A model generated the notes under the pieces. The model was not told the origin of the DNA. It did not search any database and saw only the letters and a program-made list of their open reading frames with translations. A program made the position numbers and the translations under genes. A stretch of DNA of 64,000 nt from Ancylobacter aquaticus. GTDB taxonomy: Bacteria; Pseudomonadota; Alphaproteobacteria; Rhizobiales; Xanthobacteraceae. Below, one piece after another: positions 46,533-56,842 of this stretch; position 1 is the stretch's first letter, and each line of letters starts with the position of its first letter. Where the stretch lies: contig NZ_SMFY01000002.1 of the NCBI RefSeq assembly GCF_004339465.1, forward strand, positions 1 through 64,000, written 5' to 3'.

Positions 46533-48866
46533 CTATTTGCGCTTGCCGATGCGCCTCGGTCCGTGGGGGCGCTCGTCCGGCCTTCCGTAACGCCCGCGTC
46601 CGCCGCCGGGACGGCGCTTGTCGGGCGCAACGAACCTCCCCTCTGATAGTAGCTCGAACCGCAGCGCGCCAGCCACCGGCGCCGCTTCAACGAGCTTCAC
46701 TTCGACGCGGTCGCCGAGCCGGTGCATCTCGCCGGTGCGCTCGCCGACGAGGGCGTGGCGTACTTCGTCATAGCGATAATAGTCCTGCCCGAGGGTAACG
46801 GCGGCGATGAAACCGTCGGCGCCGGTGTCGTTGAGCGCGACGAACAGCCCGGCCTTGGTGACGCCGGAAATGCGGGCCTTGAAGGTGGCGCCGATCTGCT
46901 CGGCCATGTGGTGGGCGATCAGCCGGTCGATGGTCTCGCGCTCGGCCGCCATGGCCCGGCGCTCGCTGGCGGAAATGCGCGCGGCGATCTCGGCCAGTTG
47001 TTCGGGCGTCATGGTTTCCGGCAGCCCGTCGCGCCCAAGGCCAAGCGCTCGCACCAGCGCCCGATGCACGATGAGGTCGGCATAGCGGCGGATGGGCGAG
47101 GTGAAATGCGCGTAACGGCGCAGGTGCAGGCCGAAATGGCCGTAATTCTCGTTGGCGTACTCTGCCTGCGCCTGGCTGCGCAGGATCACCTGATTGACCA
47201 GCGGCGCCAGTTCCGAGCCGGCGACGCGGGCGAGAATGTCGTTGAGCTGGGCCGGTTGAATGCTGTCGGTCTTCGCCAGCTTGATGTCGAGCGTCTGCAG
47301 AAAGTCCCGCAGGCCGGACATTTTCTCCAGCGAAGGCTGGTCGTGAACGCGGTAGATCAGCGGGATGTGCTTCTCTTCCAGCGTCTCGGCTGCGGCGACG
47401 TTGGCGAGGATCATGAACTCCTCGATCAGCCGGTGGGCGTCGAGCCGCTCGGGGACGATCACCTTGTCGACCGTGCCGTCCGGCTTCAGCAGGATCTTGC
47501 GCTCGGGCAGGTCTAGGTCCAGCGGGGCGCGGATGTCGCGGGCCTTCTTCACCACGCCATAGGCCGCCCAGAGCGGGCGCAGCACGTCTTCCAGCAGCGG
47601 TCCGGTGATATCGTCGAGGCGCCCGTCGATCGCCGCCTGCGCCTGCGCATAGGCGAGCTTGGCAGCCGAGCGCATCATGATGCGGTGGAAGACGTGGCGC
47701 TTCTTGCGACCATTGGCGCCGATCACCATGCGTACCGCCAGCGCCGGGCGATCTTCCAGCGGGCGCAGCGAGCACAGGTCGTTGGAAATGCGCTCGGGCA
47801 GCATTGGCACGACACGGTCGGGAAAATAGACCGAATTGCCGCGCGCCAGCGCTTCGCGGTCCAGCCCGCTGCCCGGGCGGACATAGGCCGCCACATCGGC
47901 GATGGCGACAGTGACGATGAAGCCGCCCTCATTGTCCGGGTCGAGGTCCGGCGCCGCATGCACGGCGTCGTCATGGTCCTTGGCGTCGGGCGGGTCGATG
48001 GTGACAAGGGGAAGGTCGCGCCAGTCCTCGCGGCCGGCCAGCGTGGCGGCCTTGGCGGCTTCCGCCTCTGCCAGTGCCTCGCGTCGAAACACGCTGGGAA
48101 TGCCGTGAGCGTGGATGGCGATGAGGCTGATGGCCTTTTCGGTGGAAACCGAGCCGAGACGCTCCTTCACCTTGGCAGTGGGCAGGCCATAGGCATGGTG
48201 GCGCACGATTTCGACCGAGACGAGGTCGCCTTCCTGCGCGTCGCTGGCGAAGTCGGGCGGGATGGACAGTTCGCGACCCATATTGCGCTTGTCGATGGGG
48301 ATGAGACGGCCGCCACCCTGAGCATCGCGGCGGAAGATGCCGAGGGTGAGAGAGCGGGCCTTCTCAAGCAGCTTGAGCACGACGCCATTGTGGCGGATGG
48401 GGCCATCCGCCTCGGCAATCTCCTCGGTCTTCAGCAGCACCCGGTCGCCGAGGGCGGGCGCGGGACCGGCAAGCCGGCCGCGACGTGCGAGGCGCACCAG
48501 GATGCGCGGCGCCTCGCCATTCTCCTCTGTGTCCCAGTCCACCGGCGTGGCGATGAGTTCGCCGTCCTCGTCGCGCTCGACAATTTCTGACATCACCACG
48601 GCGGGGAGGGCGCCCGGCAGGTGGATCTTGCGGCGCTTGGTTCCCAGCACGCCCTCGTCGGCTAGCTCGCGCAGCAGCGACTTGAGCGCGATGCGGTCGC
48701 CACCGTCGAGGCCGAAAGCGCGCGAAATCTCCCGCTTGCCGACATCGCCGCCATGCGCGGCGATGAACGTCATCAACTCCTCGCGACCGGGCAGGCCCTT
48801 TGTGAGGCCGGCGGGCAGGACCGGGCGGGCGGGCTTGCGCCCTTTGGCTTTTATTGGCTTACGCAC
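46533..48866 (-). CDS. rnr: Ribonuclease R
   Basis: The 777-residue 3'-5' exoribonuclease has an N-terminal winged-helix/cold-shock region, the RNB catalytic domain with DPPDAKDHDDAVH near residues 286-298 (the aspartates bind Mg2+), HFTSPIRRYADLIVHRAL near residue 590, and a C-terminal S1 domain followed by a basic Gly/Arg tail. It degrades structured RNA and acts in quality control. It is likely the first gene of rnr-DUF983-Nudix. Confidence 0.96.
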   Translation of the reverse strand: MRKPIKAKGRKPARPVLPAGLTKGLPGREELMTFIAAHGGDVGKREISRAFGLDGGDRIALKSLLRELADEGVLGTKRRKIHLPGALPAVVMSEIVERDEDGELIATPVDWDTEENGEAPRILVRLARRGRLAGPAPALGDRVLLKTEEIAEADGPIRHNGVVLKLLEKARSLTLGIFRRDAQGGGRLIPIDKRNMGRELSIPPDFASDAQEGDLVSVEIVRHHAYGLPTAKVKERLGSVSTEKAISLIAIHAHGIPSVFRREALAEAEAAKAATLAGREDWRDLPLVTIDPPDAKDHDDAVHAAPDLDPDNEGGFIVTVAIADVAAYVRPGSGLDREALARGNSVYFPDRVVPMLPERISNDLCSLRPLEDRPALAVRMVIGANGRKKRHVFHRIMMRSAAKLAYAQAQAAIDGRLDDITGPLLEDVLRPLWAAYGVVKKARDIRAPLDLDLPERKILLKPDGTVDKVIVPERLDAHRLIEEFMILANVAAAETLEEKHIPLIYRVHDQPSLEKMSGLRDFLQTLDIKLAKTDSIQPAQLNDILARVAGSELAPLVNQVILRSQAQAEYANENYGHFGLHLRRYAHFTSPIRRYADLIVHRALVRALGLGRDGLPETMTPEQLAEIAARISASERRAMAAERETIDRLIAHHMAEQIGATFKARISGVTKAGLFVALNDTGADGFIAAVTLGQDYYRYDEVRHALVGERTGEMHRLGDRVEVKLVEAAPVAGALRFELLSEGRFVAPDKRRPGGGRGRYGRPDERPHGPRRIGKRK

Positions 48867-49041
48867 GATTCACCGCGAGTGGGAGGGGCAGCCCAAGGCT
48901 AGCGGCATAGACGCCTCGCGTCGACCGGCGTGGCTGGCTTCCCCATAGGCAACCTGTCGACAGCGCTTGCAATTCGGACCCGATGGGACAAGTTTGCCGG
49001 CCTTTCGCGGCGCATCGAGGCGCCGATTTGGATTCTGTACC

Positions 49042-50520
49042 ATGGATGCCCGCGCGCCAGAGGCCGTCGACGCCCCTCTTTCCCATGCCGATATCCGCGT
49101 CATCGTGATCGGCGTCATGGTCGCGATGTTTCTGAGCGCCCTGGACCAGACAATCATCGCAACGGCTCTGCCGACGATCGGCGCGGGGTTCGGCGACCTC
49201 GAAAATCTGTCCTGGGTCGTCACCGCCTATCTGCTTACCGGCACGGCGATCACCCCGCTGGTCGGCAAGCTGGCGGATATTCACGGTCCGCGCCCGGTGT
49301 TGCTGGTGGCCATCGGCACGTTCCTGATCGGCTCGGTGCTGTGCGCCACGGCGCAGAGCATGCCATGGCTGATCGTGGCGCGCGCGGTGCAGGGGCTGGG
49401 GGGCGGCGGGCTGATCGCGCTGGCGCAAACCATCATCGGCATTCTGATCGCGCCGCGCGAACGGGGCCGGTATCAAGGCTATTTCGCCATCGTTTTCATT
49501 ACATCGAGCATTGCCGGCCCGATCCTCGGCGGCTTCTTCGCCGAGCATCTGCACTGGTCGCTGATCTTCTGGATCAACGTGCCGCTCGGCCTTGTGGCGG
49601 CGGCGATGAGCGACCGGGCGCTGCGGCGCCTGCCGGCGCACCACCATCCCCACCGGCTCGACATTCTCGGGGCGCTGCTGATGTGCGCGGGCACCGTCTC
49701 GCTGCTGATGGCGCTGAGCTGGGGCGGGACCTATTTTCCCTGGCTCTCGCTCCCGGTCTTTGCCCTGGTCATGGCGGCGGTGGTGCTGTGGATCGGGTTC
49801 GCCTTTCGCGTGGCAACGGCAAGTGAGCCTCTCGTGCCCCTGACGGTGCTGTCGAACCAGGTGGTCCGCACCGGCGTGCCCTCGGCCGCCTTCGCCATGG
49901 GAACGCTGGTCGGCCTCTCCATCCAGATGCCGCTTTATCTCGAAGGCGTCATGGGGCTGACGGCGTCGGAATCAGGCGTGGCGTTGATCCCGCTGATGGC
50001 CGGCGTCGTGGTCGGAGCAACGGGGGCGGGCCGGGTGATGGGCCATTTCACCCATTACAAGCGCCTGCCGATCATCGGTCTTCTGGCGAGCATCGCGGCG
50101 CTGGGTGTCCTGGCGCTGGTGCCGCTCGGCATGCCGATCTACGCCGTTGCCATCGCCATGGGTATTGCTGGTATGGGGCTGGGTACGGTGTTGCCGGTCT
50201 CCACGGTCGCCATCCAGAACGCCGTGCCGCTGCCGCAGATGGGCACGGCGACGGGCGTGGTGAACCTTTTTCGCTCGCTCGGCGCGGCCGTGCTCACCGC
50301 CGGCTTCGGCGCCATCGTGATCAGCATGTCGGGCATCGAGACCAGCGCGCTTCTGGAGCGGTTGCTGGAAGGGCGGGCGCAGGTGGCGCCGCTCGCCGGC
50401 GCGTTCCGCTGGGTGTTCGTCGCGGCGGCGGCTTCGCTGCTGGTCTCGCTCATCGCGATGATGGCCATGGAAGAGCGCCCGCTGCGCTCGGGCCACTCCC
50501 CGGCGCCCCTGCCGGAGTGA
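49042..50520 (+). CDS. DHA2-family MFS multidrug exporter (EmrB/QacA type)
   Basis: The 492-residue protein has 14 predicted helices. Family landmarks: FLSALDQTIIATALPTI in helix 1, SWVVTAYLLTGTAITPLVGK, then GKLADIHGPRPVLLV, and RAVQGLGGGGLIALAQTII with the antiporter motif C region. I start it at ATG 49042; the frame runs 75 bases further upstream. It lies opposite to and between rnr and topA. Substrate unknown. Confidence 0.92.
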   Translation: MDARAPEAVDAPLSHADIRVIVIGVMVAMFLSALDQTIIATALPTIGAGFGDLENLSWVVTAYLLTGTAITPLVGKLADIHGPRPVLLVAIGTFLIGSVLCATAQSMPWLIVARAVQGLGGGGLIALAQTIIGILIAPRERGRYQGYFAIVFITSSIAGPILGGFFAEHLHWSLIFWINVPLGLVAAAMSDRALRRLPAHHHPHRLDILGALLMCAGTVSLLMALSWGGTYFPWLSLPVFALVMAAVVLWIGFAFRVATASEPLVPLTVLSNQVVRTGVPSAAFAMGTLVGLSIQMPLYLEGVMGLTASESGVALIPLMAGVVVGATGAGRVMGHFTHYKRLPIIGLLASIAALGVLALVPLGMPIYAVAIAMGIAGMGLGTVLPVSTVAIQNAVPLPQMGTATGVVNLFRSLGAAVLTAGFGAIVISMSGIETSALLERLLEGRAQVAPLAGAFRWVFVAAAASLLVSLIAMMAMEERPLRSGHSPAPLPE

Positions 50521-50544
50521 TCCGGCGGGGCCGGCAGCCGGCGC

Positions 50545-53214
50545 TCAGGCGCCAGCCGCTTTCTTGACCGCTGCCTTTTTGGCAGCCGGCTTCTTTGCTG
50601 CAGACTTTTTGGCGGCGGGCTTCTTCGTCGCCGTCTCGTTGCCGGCAGACTTGGCCGCTGCCTTGGCCGGCGCCCGGCGCGCCGGCTTGACGGGCATGGT
50701 GGCGGCCTTGGCGGTGATGAGTTCTACCGCCTGCTCCAGCGTCACCGCGTCCTGCTCGATGCTCTTGGGCAGCGTGGCGTTGACCTTGCCATGGTTCACA
50801 TAGGCGCCGAACCGGCCCGGACGCACCGTTATCGGCCCTCCCAGCGTGGGATGCTCGCCCAGCTCGCGCCCGCCGACCGCGCCGCGCCGGCCGGGGCCCT
50901 TGCTCTGCTTGTCAGCGATCAAAGCCACCGCGCGGTTCAGCCCGATCGCCAGGATATCGTCGCCCGGCTCGATATTCGCGTAGGTCTTGCCGTGCTGGAC
51001 ATAGGGCCCGAAGCGGCCGATGCCGGCGAGAATGGGCTCGCCGGTCTCGGGATGACTGCCGATCTCGCGTGGCAGGGAGAGCAGCGAGAGCGCCGTGTCG
51101 ATATCCACATCGGCGGGTGCGAGCCCCTTGGGCAAGCTGGAGCGCTTGGGCTTCTCGCCGTCCTTGGCCTCGCCGAGCTGGAGATAGGTGCCAAAGCGCC
51201 CGGCGCGGATCGTCACCTCCAGCCCGGAGACCGGATCGGTGCCGAGAACCCGCGTGCCATTGCCCTCGCCGCCATTCTCGTCGTCACCGCCCTGAACCGC
51301 GAGCGGACGGGTGTACTTGCACTCGGGATAGTTCGAGCAGCCGATGAAGGCGCCGAACTTGCCGACCTTCAGCGAGAGCCGGCCGGTGCCGCATGTCGGG
51401 CAGATGCGCGGGTCGGCGCCGTCTTCCCGGGGCGGAAAGATGTGCGCGGTCAGCATGCCGTCCAGCGCCGAGATGACGTCGGAGACGCGCAGTTCCTTTG
51501 TCTCGCCGACGGCCGCCGCGAAATCGCGCCAGAAGTCCCGGAGCACGTCCTTCCATTGCAGCTCGCCATTGGAGATGCGGTCGAGCTTCTCCTCAAGGTC
51601 GGCGGTGAAGTCGTACTCGACATAGCGGTCGAAGAAGCTCTCTAGGAAGGCGGTGACGAGCCGTCCCTTGTCCTCCGGCACCAGCCGGCGCTTGTCGATC
51701 TTCACATATTCACGGTCGCGCAGCACGGCGAGCACGGAGGCATAAGTCGAGGGTCGACCGATGCCGAGCTCTTCCATGCGCTTGACGAGCGAGGCTTCCG
51801 AATAGCGCGGCGGCGGCTCGGTGAAATGCTGGTCGGCCTTGATGCCCTTGCTGGCCAGCGCTTCACCAGCCGACATGGCCGGCAGCCGGCGGCTTTCCTC
51901 GTCCTCCTCGCCATCGTCGCTGCTCTCGCGGTAGACGGTGAGGAAGCCGTCGAATTTCACAACCGTGCCGGTGGCGCGCAGCTCAAGCGCGCGCCCGGCG
52001 GCGGCGGCCTCGATGTCAACGGTGGTGCGCTCCAGCTCGGCCGATTCCATCTGGCTGGCGATGGTGCGCAGCCAGATCAGCTCATAAAGCTTCGCCTGGT
52101 CGGGCTCCAGTTGGCGGGCGACATCCTTGGGCCGGCGCGCAAGTTCGGTCGGGCGGATCGCCTCATGCGCCTCCTGGGCGTTCTTCGCCTTGGCGGTGTA
52201 TTTGCGCGGGGCGGAGGGAACGTAGCGGTCGCCATATTCGCGCCCGATGACCGTGCGCGCCTCGGCCACCGCTTCCGGCGCCATATCGACGCCATCGGTT
52301 CGCATATAGGTGATGAGGCCGACCGTCTCGCCGCCCACATCAATGCCTTCATACAGCCGCTGCGCGATCCGCATGGTGATGGCCGGAGCCAGGCCGAGCT
52401 TGCGGCTTGCCTCCTGCTGCAGGGTCGAGGTGGTGAAGGGCGGCGAGGGGTGCCGGCGGGCCGGCTTCGCCTCGACCGACTGCACCTTGAAGGCGGCACG
52501 CTCCAGCGCGGCGCGAAAATCCTGCGCCTCCGCCTCCGTGCCCACGTCGAGCCGGGTGATCTTCTTGCCGTCGGCGCCGACGAGGCGGGCCTCGAACGTC
52601 TCCTGCCGTGGCGTCGCCAGCTGGGCGGCGATGGACCAGTATTCGCGGCGGACGAAGGTTTCGATCTCGCGTTCGCGGTCGCAGACGAGGCGCAGCGCAA
52701 CCGACTGCACGCGCCCGGCCGAACGCGCGCCCGGCAGCTTGCGCCAGAGCACCGGCGACAGCGTGAAGCCGACGAGATAGTCCAGCGCCCGGCGGGCGAG
52801 ATACGCATCGACCAGCGCCGCGTCGATGATGCGCGGATGCTTCATCGCGTCCAGCACCGACTGCTTGGTGATGGCGTTGAACACCACGCGGGAGACCGGC
52901 TGGTCCTTGAGCGCGCGCTTTTCCTTCAGCACCTCCAGAACGTGCCAGGAGATGGCCTCGCCCTCGCGATCCGGATCGGTGGCGAGGATAAGTCCATCCG
53001 CCCCCTTCACCGCCTTGGCGATATCCGACAGCCGCTTCTGGGCCTTGGGATCGACATCCCAGAGCATGCGGAAATCATCTTCGGGGTCGACGGAGCCGTC
53101 CTTGGCCGGAAGGTCGCGTACGTGCCCATACGAGGCGTAAACCTCGTAGCCCGATCCGAGATATTTATTGATCGTCTTCGCCTTTGCAGGCGATTCGACG
53201 ATGACGACCTGCAT
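50545..53214 (-). CDS. topA: DNA topoisomerase I
   Basis: The 889-residue type IA enzyme relaxes negative supercoils. It has the Toprim domain at the N-terminus (MQVVIVESPAKAKTINKYLG; DPDREGEAISWHVLEVL), the active-site Tyr303 in ITYMRTDG, a C4 zinc finger (CPTCGTGRLSL...CSNYPECKYTRPL), repeated C-terminal domains, and a Lys/Ala tail. I start it at the family N-terminus (53214); the frame is open 120 bases further. Confidence 0.97.
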   Translation of the reverse strand: MQVVIVESPAKAKTINKYLGSGYEVYASYGHVRDLPAKDGSVDPEDDFRMLWDVDPKAQKRLSDIAKAVKGADGLILATDPDREGEAISWHVLEVLKEKRALKDQPVSRVVFNAITKQSVLDAMKHPRIIDAALVDAYLARRALDYLVGFTLSPVLWRKLPGARSAGRVQSVALRLVCDREREIETFVRREYWSIAAQLATPRQETFEARLVGADGKKITRLDVGTEAEAQDFRAALERAAFKVQSVEAKPARRHPSPPFTTSTLQQEASRKLGLAPAITMRIAQRLYEGIDVGGETVGLITYMRTDGVDMAPEAVAEARTVIGREYGDRYVPSAPRKYTAKAKNAQEAHEAIRPTELARRPKDVARQLEPDQAKLYELIWLRTIASQMESAELERTTVDIEAAAAGRALELRATGTVVKFDGFLTVYRESSDDGEEDEESRRLPAMSAGEALASKGIKADQHFTEPPPRYSEASLVKRMEELGIGRPSTYASVLAVLRDREYVKIDKRRLVPEDKGRLVTAFLESFFDRYVEYDFTADLEEKLDRISNGELQWKDVLRDFWRDFAAAVGETKELRVSDVISALDGMLTAHIFPPREDGADPRICPTCGTGRLSLKVGKFGAFIGCSNYPECKYTRPLAVQGGDDENGGEGNGTRVLGTDPVSGLEVTIRAGRFGTYLQLGEAKDGEKPKRSSLPKGLAPADVDIDTALSLLSLPREIGSHPETGEPILAGIGRFGPYVQHGKTYANIEPGDDILAIGLNRAVALIADKQSKGPGRRGAVGGRELGEHPTLGGPITVRPGRFGAYVNHGKVNATLPKSIEQDAVTLEQAVELITAKAATMPVKPARRAPAKAAAKSAGNETATKKPAAKKSAAKKPAAKKAAVKKAAGA

Positions 53215-53505
53215 GTGCGCGCCACGTCCGTTGAGGGTCCAGCCCGAAGAGGCGGGAAAATGGGGTAGTGGCCCCGGTGTGTCAAATGCCAAGCAGGACC
53301 CATGCCGCAGATCGTCGCGCCGATGCGGCCCCACACTGACGAAGCGGGACGGATTTCGGTCGAAGAGATGAGGTCGGCGTGCCTATGCCGCAACCGCATG
53401 CATCTTATAGTAGTATGATGTTTTATTATGCACGCATTGAGCGTGACAGTCGCGGTGCCTGTGCTACGTTTCCAATCCCGGCCATTCAGCAACGGACGCC
53501 CTGAC

Positions 53506-53694
53506 GTGACTGACAATGACTGGGCGCGCGCACCTGCAAAAGACGCGGCCGATTATATCGCCACACTCGCCCATGAGTTGGCCGCCATGGCAGCCCAGAA
53601 CCGGCTGGATGTGTTGCGCTATCTGCTGGAAATGGCCCGCGACGAGGCTCGGTCGGTGGTAGGAGCCGAACTGGAACCGCGCGAGGAGGGGTAG
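53506..53694 (+). CDS. Small conserved hypothetical protein
   Basis: The 62-residue helical, acidic protein starts at GTG 53506 (MTDNDWARAPAKDAADYIAT). An ATG at 53428 in the same frame would add 26 residues that look non-coding. It is divergent from topA and convergent with dprA. An AT-rich stretch at 53399-53430 may hold its promoter. No function is recognised. Confidence 0.6.
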   Translation: MTDNDWARAPAKDAADYIATLAHELAAMAAQNRLDVLRYLLEMARDEARSVVGAELEPREEG

Positions 53695-53761
53695 AGCCGT
53701 CCCTTATCCTCCCGCCACAACCTGAGCGGGCGAAACCTCGCGCAAAAAGCCTGCGCGCAAA

Positions 53762-54874
53762 CTAGACCAGAAGCGAAACGCTGCCGTCTCTGTGGCGCTC
53801 CAGCCGGCCGGCCAGTTCGAGTTCGAGCAGCAGGATCTGCACCTCGCTGACCCTGGCGCCCGACAAGACGACGAGTTCGTCGACCTGCAACGGTGACGGG
53901 CCCAGAAGCGTCAGCATCTGCGTCCGCATATCATCGCTCGGCTCGCCGGTGTCCATCGCCAGCGTATCCTCTTCGACACTCAGAGGCGGCGGCCGGTTGC
54001 GCAGCATGGCGAGCGCTTCCAGCACGTCTTCGGCGCCTGTCACCAGAGCGGCGCCCTGCTTGATGAGCGCATTGGTGCCGCCTGCTCGTGGATCGAGCGG
54101 GGAGCCGGGAACTGCGAGCACCTCGCGCCCCTGCTCGCCGGCGAGGCGGGCGGTGATCAAGGAGCCGGAACGCTCGGCCGCCTCCACCACTACGACCCCA
54201 AGCGACAGGCCGGAGACCAGCCGGTTGCGCCGGGGGAAATCGCGGGCGCGGGGCTCCCACCCCATCGGCATTTCCGAGAGGATGACGCCCTCCTGCGCGA
54301 TACGCTCCATAAGCGCCTCGTTCTCGCGCGGATAGGGCCGGTCATGGCCACCGGCGATCACGGCAATGGTGCCGGTGCCGAGGCTCGCCTCATGGGCGGC
54401 GGCGTCGATGCCGCGCGCCAGTCCCGAGGCGATGACCCACCCGGCCGCACCCAGGCCGCGCGCCATCCGCAGTGTGATGGTGCGCCCCGCGCCGGAGGCA
54501 TTGCGTGCGCCAACGATGGCGACGGTCGGGCGGGCGTGAAGCTCGCTATTCCCGCGCACTGCGAGAAGGGGCGGGGCGTCGTCGATCTGGCGCAGAAGCT
54601 CGGGATAGTCGCTCTCGCCCAACGCAATGAAGCGTCCCCCAAGGCGCGCGAGCGCCTCGATCTCGGCCTCGGCCTGCGCGATGCTGGGCACGCGCGGGGC
54701 GAGCAGGCCGCCGCCCCGCCGGGCGAGCGCGGGAAGCGCGTCGAGCGCGGCTGCGGCGCCGCCGAATCGGTTGATCAAACTGCGAAAGGCACGCGGGCCG
54801 ACATTCTCGGCACGGATCAGGCGGAGCCAGTCGCGGCGCTGTTCCGGATCGAGATGAACGCCGCGCCCGCCCAA
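53762..54874 (-). CDS. dprA: DNA-processing protein DprA
   Basis: The 370-residue protein has an N-terminal SAM-like region, the Rossmann-type DprA core with [20 protein letters not shown] and [20 protein letters not shown], then [20 protein letters not shown], and a C-terminal winged-helix domain (about 305-370). It loads RecA onto incoming single-stranded DNA in transformation. It lies 3 bases downstream of plsY. Confidence 0.95.
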   Translation of the reverse strand: MGGRGVHLDPEQRRDWLRLIRAENVGPRAFRSLINRFGGAAAALDALPALARRGGGLLAPRVPSIAQAEAEIEALARLGGRFIALGESDYPELLRQIDDAPPLLAVRGNSELHARPTVAIVGARNASGAGRTITLRMARGLGAAGWVIASGLARGIDAAAHEASLGTGTIAVIAGGHDRPYPRENEALMERIAQEGVILSEMPMGWEPRARDFPRRNRLVSGLSLGVVVVEAAERSGSLITARLAGEQGREVLAVPGSPLDPRAGGTNALIKQGAALVTGAEDVLEALAMLRNRPPPLSVEEDTLAMDTGEPSDDMRTQMLTLLGPSPLQVDELVVLSGARVSEVQILLLELELAGRLERHRDGSVSLLV

Positions 54875-54877
54875 GCG

Positions 54878-55483
54878 CTATCCTTTCTTGCCGATGCGGC
54901 CTTCCGTGCCCTCCAGCAAGCGACGGATATTGGCGCGGTGCATGAACCACAGCAGGGCAGCCAGAATCGCCAGCAGCAGGCCGGTTTGCGGCGAGCCGAT
55001 GAGGAACGCGACAAGCACGGTGAGCACGCTCGCCACCAGCGCGGCCAGGGAAGAGAAGCGGGTGACGAAGGCCACGGCGAGCCAGGCGGCGACAAACGCC
55101 AATGCGGCAGGCCAGGCCAGCGCCAGCGTCACGCCGAGAAAGGTCGCGACACCCTTGCCGCCCTTGAAACCGAGCCAGACCGGGAAGAGATGGCCGAAAA
55201 AAGCGCCCAAGGCCGCCAGCAGCGCCGCTTCAGGGCCGAGCAGCCAGTTGGCGAGCAGCACGGCAACCGTGCCCTTCAGCGCATCGCCCAGCAGCGTGGC
55301 GGCGGCGAGGCCCTTGCGGCCGGTGCGCAGCACGTTGGTGGCGCCGATATTGCCGGAGCCGATGCTGCGAATGTCCTGTGTGCCGGCGAGCCGGGTCAGG
55401 ATGAGGCCGAAGGGGATCGATCCGAGCGCATAGCCGATAAGCAGCGCGGCGAGGCTCGACAGCGGGGGCAGGGACCAGTTCAT
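54878..55483 (-). CDS. plsY: Acyl-phosphate glycerol-3-phosphate acyltransferase PlsY
   Basis: PlsY makes lysophosphatidic acid from acyl-phosphate and glycerol-3-phosphate. The 201-residue protein has multiple membrane helices and the three family motifs: [34 protein letters not shown], and a C-terminal [12 protein letters not shown] segment. I begin at MNWSLPP (55483). Confidence 0.95.
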   Translation of the reverse strand: MNWSLPPLSSLAALLIGYALGSIPFGLILTRLAGTQDIRSIGSGNIGATNVLRTGRKGLAAATLLGDALKGTVAVLLANWLLGPEAALLAALGAFFGHLFPVWLGFKGGKGVATFLGVTLALAWPAALAFVAAWLAVAFVTRFSSLAALVASVLTVLVAFLIGSPQTGLLLAILAALLWFMHRANIRRLLEGTEGRIGKKG

Positions 55484-55546
55484 GCCTGCGACCTTACAGA
55501 CTTCCAAGGGAATGCACAGATGGGCGCTCGCGGTCGGCGGCGTTCG

Positions 55547-56842
55547 TCACACGTATTCATATACCGTGCGGCCGGCGACCAGCGTCCGCACCACGCGGCC
55601 CTCGAAGCGCGCCTCGTCGAAGGGCGTGTTGCGGCACCGCGACTTCAGCGTCAGCGGATCGAGGATCCACGCCTCGTCCAGCGCGAGAAGGGCGATATCG
55701 GCCCGCGCCCCGGGCCTCAGCGTGCCGCCGGGCAGGCCAAGCCGTTCTGCCGGGCGGGTGGACATGGCGCGGACCAGCGTCATCAGGTCGAGCATGCCCG
55801 AGGTGACGAGGCGAAGGCCGGCGGCGAGCATCGTCTCCAGTCCCACCGCGCCGAACGCCGCCTCGGAGAAGGGCAGGCGCTTCACTTCCACATCCTGCGG
55901 GTTGTGGTCGGAGACGATGATGTCGATCAGCCCTTCGGCGACGGCCTGCACCAGCGCGACGCGGTCGTCCTCGGCGCGTAGCGGCGGAGTCAGCTTGAAG
56001 AAGGTGCGGTAGCCGACCACGTCGCGCTCGTTGAGCGTGAGATGGTTGATCGAGGCGGAGGCGGTGACGTCGACGCCGGCGTCCTTGGCGCGGCGCAGCA
56101 CTTCCAGCGAATCGGCGCAGGTGAGCGAGGCCGCGTGGTAGCGTCCGCCGGTGATGGCGGCGAGGCGCACGTCACGCTCGAAGATGATGGTTTCCGCCGC
56201 CTTGGACAGGCCGGCGAGGCCGAGGCGTGAAGCCAGTTCGCCCTCGTTCATGACGCCTTCGCCGGCGAGGCTGGCATCCTGCGTGTGGTGAACGATGAGG
56301 GCGCCGAAGTCGCGGCCATAGGTCAGCGCGCGGCGCAGCACCTGCGCCGAACCGATGGAGCGCGTGCCGTCGGTAAACGCCACCGCGCCGGCCTCGCCGA
56401 GCAGGCCGATCTCGGTCATCTCGCGGCCTTCGAGGCCCTTGGTAAGGGCCGCCATGGGATGGACATTGACGATCGCGGTGTCGCGCGCCCGCCGCAGGAT
56501 AAAGTCGACGATGGCGGGATCGTCGATGACGGGGTCGGTGTCGGGCTGGCAGATGATGGTGGTGACGCCGCCCGCCGCTGCCGCCTGGCTGGCGGAAGCG
56601 AGCGTCTCGCGGTGCTCGGCCCCGGGCTCGCCGATGAAGGCGCGCATGTCGACAAGGCCGGGAATCGCAACGAGTTGGCGGCAGTCGATGATCTCGGTAT
56701 CGGGCGGAAGGCCGGCTCCGAGGTTTGGCGCGATGTCCTTGATCACGCCATCGGCGATCAGGATGTCGCCACGGGTGTCGAGGTCGCGCGAGGGGTCGAT
56801 AAGGCGCGCCTTGGACAGCAGGATGGGGCGGGGCTCATGCAT
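55547..56842 (-). CDS. Dihydroorotase-like protein lacking the metal-site histidines (PyrC')
   Basis: The 431-residue amidohydrolase-fold protein follows pyrB with an 8-base overlap. The HxH metal motif is lost: [13 protein letters not shown] (62-74) has Arg67 and Phe69 where active class I enzymes have His. A further ligand His is replaced in RYHAASLT (Ser239), and SDHNPQ keeps Asp312 but lacks the following His. In Pseudomonas such PyrC' subunits support PyrB assembly without activity. A true PyrC is expected elsewhere. Confidence 0.88.
   Translation of the reverse strand: MHEPRPILLSKARLIDPSRDLDTRGDILIADGVIKDIAPNLGAGLPPDTEIIDCRQLVAIPGLVDMRAFIGEPGAEHRETLASASQAAAAGGVTTIICQPDTDPVIDDPAIVDFILRRARDTAIVNVHPMAALTKGLEGREMTEIGLLGEAGAVAFTDGTRSIGSAQVLRRALTYGRDFGALIVHHTQDASLAGEGVMNEGELASRLGLAGLSKAAETIIFERDVRLAAITGGRYHAASLTCADSLEVLRRAKDAGVDVTASASINHLTLNERDVVGYRTFFKLTPPLRAEDDRVALVQAVAEGLIDIIVSDHNPQDVEVKRLPFSEAAFGAVGLETMLAAGLRLVTSGMLDLMTLVRAMSTRPAERLGLPGGTLRPGARADIALLALDEAWILDPLTLKSRCRNTPFDEARFEGRVVRTLVAGRTVYEYV

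Noticed and set aside
54344..55981. 545-codon + strand frame opposite dprA, plsY and pyrC'
   Set aside because: The real genes on the - strand have clear family motifs; this frame is a composition-driven shadow.
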